9,742 bases of DNA from Spirosomataceae bacterium (lineage in GTDB: Bacteria; Bacteroidota; Bacteroidia; Cytophagales; Spirosomataceae): assembly GCA_030731175.1 (NCBI GenBank), contig JANQUM010000085.1:1-9742 (forward strand). The letters run 5' to 3'. This document shows positions 7,360 to 9,742 of the stretch, piece after piece. The position numbers and the translations under genes were made by a program. The first letter of the stretch is position 1; every line of letters begins with the position of its first letter. The notes under the pieces were generated by a model. The model saw nothing but the letters and a program-made list of their open reading frames with translations, was not told the origin of the DNA and did not search any database.

Positions 7360-7361
7360 AA

Positions 7362-7967
7362 TTACAGTCTGTCACGACGCGGAGCTTTTCTGACAGGAAT
7401 ACGATTGCGTGGGCTTAAACTAAGAAGGTTTAGCCGCACACCGCCGCTGATTTGCCAGTTTCCAAAAAAGGGCGTTGGCAACGCTTCTACGTAAGCCCCG
7501 CCATCAAGAAAAATAGCGAGGTCGTTATTGGGTAGATCTACCTCAATACCCGCTACGGCAGTTGGCCCGAGTGATAGTTTTTTTACTTTATCCTGCCGTA
7601 CGCCAACTAAAGATTCGAGGTAGTGGTTTCTGTTGTTTATTTGTCCGCCAAATCCGTAGGAAAAGTGGAACATATCACCCGCTCCGGGCGACCAAATCCA
7701 AGAGTAAATTCCTTGAATCATTAATCCAGAACCGTTATAAACGCCTTTATTTTGTCCACGACCGTAGTCTCGTTGCCGACCATAAAGAAAACCGTACGTT
7801 CCGATATTGACATCAAAAGCCCGATCACCTTGCTGAAAATATTTACGGACGTTTACCCCCAAAGGCTCACCAACCCGCAGCCCTAACGCCCAATTATTAT
7901 CGTATTGAGCGGAGGCAGAAAAGGTAGCTAAAATTACTAATGTAAGAAGTGTGAGTTGTTTTTTCAT
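7362..7967 (-). CDS. Exported protein, probable outer-membrane beta-barrel
   Basis: The 201-residue product starts with a clear signal peptide (MKKQ, hydrophobic core, cleavage expected after ASA at 18-20). The mature part is rich in alternating aromatic and glycine residues typical of short outer-membrane barrels: WALGLRVGEPLGVNVRKYF (26-44), FDVNIGTYGFLYG (51-63), MFHFSYGFGGQI (99-110), LGPTAVAGIEVDL (133-145) and WQISGGVRLNLL (171-182). A strand ending GGVRLNL close to the end resembles the last strand of such barrels, but a basic tail of about 18 residues (SPRNRIPVRKAPRRDRL) follows it, which is unusual. No specific family name is certain. Its ATG overlaps the TGA of the upstream CFFC gene (ATGA), so translation is probably coupled, and a terminator follows directly. 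A role in envelope transport with the upstream permease is inference. Confidence 0.8.
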   Translation of the reverse strand: MKKQLTLLTLVILATFSASAQYDNNWALGLRVGEPLGVNVRKYFQQGDRAFDVNIGTYGFLYGRQRDYGRGQNKGVYNGSGLMIQGIYSWIWSPGAGDMFHFSYGFGGQINNRNHYLESLVGVRQDKVKKLSLGPTAVAGIEVDLPNNDLAIFLDGGAYVEALPTPFFGNWQISGGVRLNLLSLSPRNRIPVRKAPRRDRL

Positions 7968-8413
7968 AAAACTTGTTCGGCTTCGTCTAAGATGTAATTC
8001 AGTTCGTTAATGTCGTCAACGTTCAACCGGAACTTACCTTTTATCGTCACCCGATCGTCGGTGTTGTAACGCTTGTTGAGCTTTTTAAATTTGATACTCG
8101 CCACTGATTCAGGTCCTGATTGACCGCAAAAAAAGCACGCCGCAAACGGATTTGCCGAAAGTACGTAATAATTTGCATCAATATCTACGGGTATCATATA
8201 GCCCGTCAAAATTACTTCCTTTCCTGCGTAGGCTTTCACTTTATCGCCAAACTTTGGCAACAAGACGAACATCCCTTGGTCAGCGTCCCATTTTTTCTGA
8301 AAAACTACATCACGGAGTGTTTCCCACGTAATTTTTGCGGGAGCAACTGCGGTAAACGAAGTTAGCAAACCAGTAATTAAAAGGACAGAGAATATTGATT
8401 TTATGCTTTTCAT
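7964..8413 (-). CDS. Small exported protein with a CFFC motif (DUF3299-like)
   Basis: The 149-residue product has an N-terminal signal sequence (MKSIKS, then a hydrophobic stretch to about 22, with likely cleavage near AVAPA at 22-26). The mature domain of about 120 residues holds ITWETLRDV (28-36), GKEVILTGYMIPVD (64-77), YYVLSANPFAACFFCGQSG (82-100) with Cys93 and Cys96, GPESV (100-104), and RVTIKGKFRLN (121-131). The run of short strands suggests an OB-like fold. The GYMIP and CFFC-GPESV signatures resemble DUF3299-type periplasmic proteins, which I recall beside FtsX-type ABC permeases; no function is established. The paired cysteines could bind a metal or form a disulfide. It lies 78 bases after the permease gene on the same strand, is coupled by ATGA to the next gene, and has a heptamer array in its leader. 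Confidence 0.82.
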   Translation of the reverse strand: MKSIKSIFSVLLITGLLTSFTAVAPAKITWETLRDVVFQKKWDADQGMFVLLPKFGDKVKAYAGKEVILTGYMIPVDIDANYYVLSANPFAACFFCGQSGPESVASIKFKKLNKRYNTDDRVTIKGKFRLNVDDINELNYILDEAEQVL

Positions 8414-8421
8414 TTCTTGTT

Positions 8422-8456
8422 AGATTTGAGAACGGAGATGGGAGATTTGAGAAAAA
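8422..8456 (-). repeat. Heptamer array upstream of the CFFC protein gene
   Basis: Five 7-base units fill 8422-8456: two exact AGATTTG copies (8422-8428, 8443-8449), with AGAACGG, AGATGGG and AGAAAAA in the other positions. Every unit starts with AGA. The array ends 8 bases before the ATG at 8413, so in the permease-operon transcript it forms the leader of the CFFC gene. It is a different heptamer family from those inside miaA and the permease. Confidence 0.75.
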
Positions 8457-8491
8457 TTTTAAATCAACCAGATACTTAATTTTTAAAACCG

Positions 8492-9742
8492 TTAATCGTC
8501 GGCTAAAGTTTCGGAGATGTTTAGGCGGTAGATTCCGAGAGACGGTAAAGCCGCTGCTAACAATCCAATTCCGATGGCGGCGAGAAACAGCCAACCCTCT
8601 TCGGGTTGAAAACTTATTTGTGAAATATCGAAATGGTAACTTTCGGCTACTTGCTTGCTCACCAGCCAAATTCCTACTCTGCTAATTAACAACCCGACAA
8701 CATAACCAACTATTCCTAAAATCAAACCTTCAAGCAAAAGCATTCCGAATAGTTGTAACCTACTTGCTCCCATGGAAAGCATCAACGCCATTTCGTAACG
8801 CCGCTCTTTTAACGAATTATAGAGCGAAACGAATACACTGATTCCAGAAATTAACATAATTGCCAACGCCAACGCACGAAGCGTTGAAACGCCAACGCCC
8901 AATAATTCAAACAACCGATTTACTTCGATGGAAGGCAACGCCGCCTGCATGAGCGTATTTTCGTTGATATTTCGCGGAACGGTCATCATGCCCATCGGCG
9001 AACGGAATTTCACAAGAGCAGAGGTTATTTCTAATTCAGGGTTTGAGGTTTGAGGTTTAGGGTTTAAAGTTTCCTGTTCTATCAAATCTTCCTTATCGAC
9101 TTGATTATTGGTAATTGGTAATTGAACATTGGATATTTCTTCTGAAGGATGCTCATGTACCGCCCAAACGCTACTCAACGACGTAAGAATCAAATTATCA
9201 ATTACCGAATTGTTAAATTCTAATATACCAACAACTTTAAAATGCTCGTGGTCGTGGGTTTCGCCTTCGGCATCTAAGCCGTGAGCACTGTGAAAGTCAT
9301 CGCCAATTTTCAAACCTAAATTTTCGGCGGCAACTGCTCCGACTACAACTTCTAAATCTGCGGCGAATAGTTGTCCTTCGGCAAATGTTGTTTTGAAATG
9401 CTCGAGGTAACTTTTGTTCGTTCCTACGATGCGGTAGCCTTTGTAATTATCTCCCATCGACATCGGAATGACTTCTTTCACCAATGGGTTTTTACGCAAA
9501 TTATTTACTTGACTCAATGGAATATTCCCCGTCGGGTTATCAACTTGGTAAACGCTGGATAAAATAAGTTGCAACGGACTTCCCTTCGCCCCAACAACCA
9601 TATCGATACCGCTGATATTTTTGGTAAACTTTTCTTCAAACTGTTTACTCAAAATTACCAAGAGCGATATTAAACCGATGCCCAAAGCCATCAGCAAAAT
9701 GCACAAAAAGCTATTCAGTTTTTTATCAATGAGGTTTTTCCA
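8492..9742 (-). CDS. FtsX/MacB-type ABC transporter permease (5' end cut by window edge)
   Basis: The frame is open to the window edge and begins with WKNLIDKKLNSF, so only a few N-terminal residues are missing; an in-frame TTG at 9706 is not the likely start. The visible 416 residues show the MacB/LolC layout: one membrane helix (about 13-32), a large periplasmic domain with VVGAKGSPLQLIL (49-61), then three C-terminal helices (about 290-312, 330-355, 383-405) with the ERRYEMALMLSMGAS coupling segment (313-327). This type of permease works with a separate LolD/MacB-like ATPase and usually acts on the periplasm or outer membrane instead of moving solutes inward. A His-rich stretch (HSAHGLDAEGETHDHEHF, 151-168) lies in the periplasmic domain. 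Residues about 203-237 are a heptamer-encoded low-complexity insert. The ATPase gene is not seen and is probably upstream beyond the edge. It is the first visible gene of an operon with the CFFC and barrel genes. Confidence 0.9.
   Translation of the reverse strand, partial: WKNLIDKKLNSFLCILLMALGIGLISLLVILSKQFEEKFTKNISGIDMVVGAKGSPLQLILSSVYQVDNPTGNIPLSQVNNLRKNPLVKEVIPMSMGDNYKGYRIVGTNKSYLEHFKTTFAEGQLFAADLEVVVGAVAAENLGLKIGDDFHSAHGLDAEGETHDHEHFKVVGILEFNNSVIDNLILTSLSSVWAVHEHPSEEISNVQLPITNNQVDKEDLIEQETLNPKPQTSNPELEITSALVKFRSPMGMMTVPRNINENTLMQAALPSIEVNRLFELLGVGVSTLRALALAIMLISGISVFVSLYNSLKERRYEMALMLSMGASRLQLFGMLLLEGLILGIVGYVVGLLISRVGIWLVSKQVAESYHFDISQISFQPEEGWLFLAAIGIGLLAAALPSLGIYRLNISETLADD
9037..9135 (-). 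repeat. Composite heptamer repeat inside the ABC permease gene
   Basis: On the coding (minus) strand, five units of the TTACCAA type (9135-9101, with two exact TTACCAA copies) are followed by a 22-base linker (9100-9079). Six units of the AACCTCA type follow (9078-9037, with two exact copies). The whole stretch is 99 bases, exactly 33 codons, and encodes NVQLPITNNQ followed by LNPKPQTSNPE. It shares AAACCTCAAACCC and CAATAATCAA exactly with the miaA array. It falls in the periplasmic domain of the permease between better-conserved blocks. Confidence 0.85.

Noticed and set aside
8457..8491. A/T-rich sequence after the permease stop as a possible terminator
   Set aside because: Only weak A/T pairing is possible, with no GC stem, and the next gene is on the same strand and close, so read-through is more likely.
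8310..8685. Open frames of about 96-119 codons on both strands over the permease/CFFC junction
   Set aside because: They overlap two supported genes and the heptamer array in other frames and show no family motifs.
9704..9706. TTG as the start codon of the permease
   Set aside because: The frame continues upstream to the window edge with WKNLIDKKLNSF, which matches the usual N-terminal approach to the first helix in this family, so the true start lies beyond the window.

Overview
The window looks like chromosomal DNA of a Bacteroidota member, most likely in or near the Cytophagales. Four things suggest this: start sites without Shine-Dalgarno sequences, promoter-like TTTG-N20-TAnnTTTG signatures, the MiaA variant, and the protein families present. 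The lineage is inferred from these signals and was not tested by a search. The window is nearly all coding, and no stretch over 300 bases lacks a gene. No tRNA, rRNA, CRISPR array, insertion sequence or phage gene was seen.

Layout. 1-110 is the 3' end of an unidentified plus-strand gene, facing a strong hairpin (123-157). 171-917 (minus) is a polyphosphate-glucokinase-like ROK kinase (ppgK). It is divergent from miaA (1049-2032, plus) across a 131-base region that carries promoter signals and an inverted 11-mer. miaA converges on and overlaps by 9 bases a minus-strand block nuoL-nuoM-nuoN (7260 down to 2024). These are the three large antiporter-like membrane subunits of respiratory complex I. 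The nuo block has its own well-formed promoter and is insulated by a terminator from a second minus-strand operon: an FtsX/MacB-type ABC permease (8492-9742, cut by the window edge), a small exported protein with a CFFC motif (7964-8413), and an exported, probably beta-barrel protein (7362-7967) whose start overlaps the preceding stop in ATGA.

How the genes work together. NuoL, NuoM and NuoN form the proton-pumping arm of NADH:quinone oxidoreductase. They are separated here from nuoK and the peripheral-arm genes, which must lie elsewhere. PpgK would feed glucose into glycolysis, and MiaA modifies tRNA A37; these look like ordinary housekeeping neighbours. The permease, CFFC protein and barrel trio looks like an envelope system. 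Histidine-rich stretches in the permease hint at metal handling, but this is unproven.

The most interesting signal is a set of 7-base-period repeats. Two different heptamer arrays, in the same order, with a 22-23 base linker and read in the same frame, sit inside two unrelated genes, miaA and the ABC permease. They encode look-alike low-complexity peptides (QLTIINN / QLPITNN, then KPRTQN / KPQTSN). A third heptamer array lies just upstream of the CFFC gene. This looks like a dispersed composite repeat element that is tolerated inside proteins.
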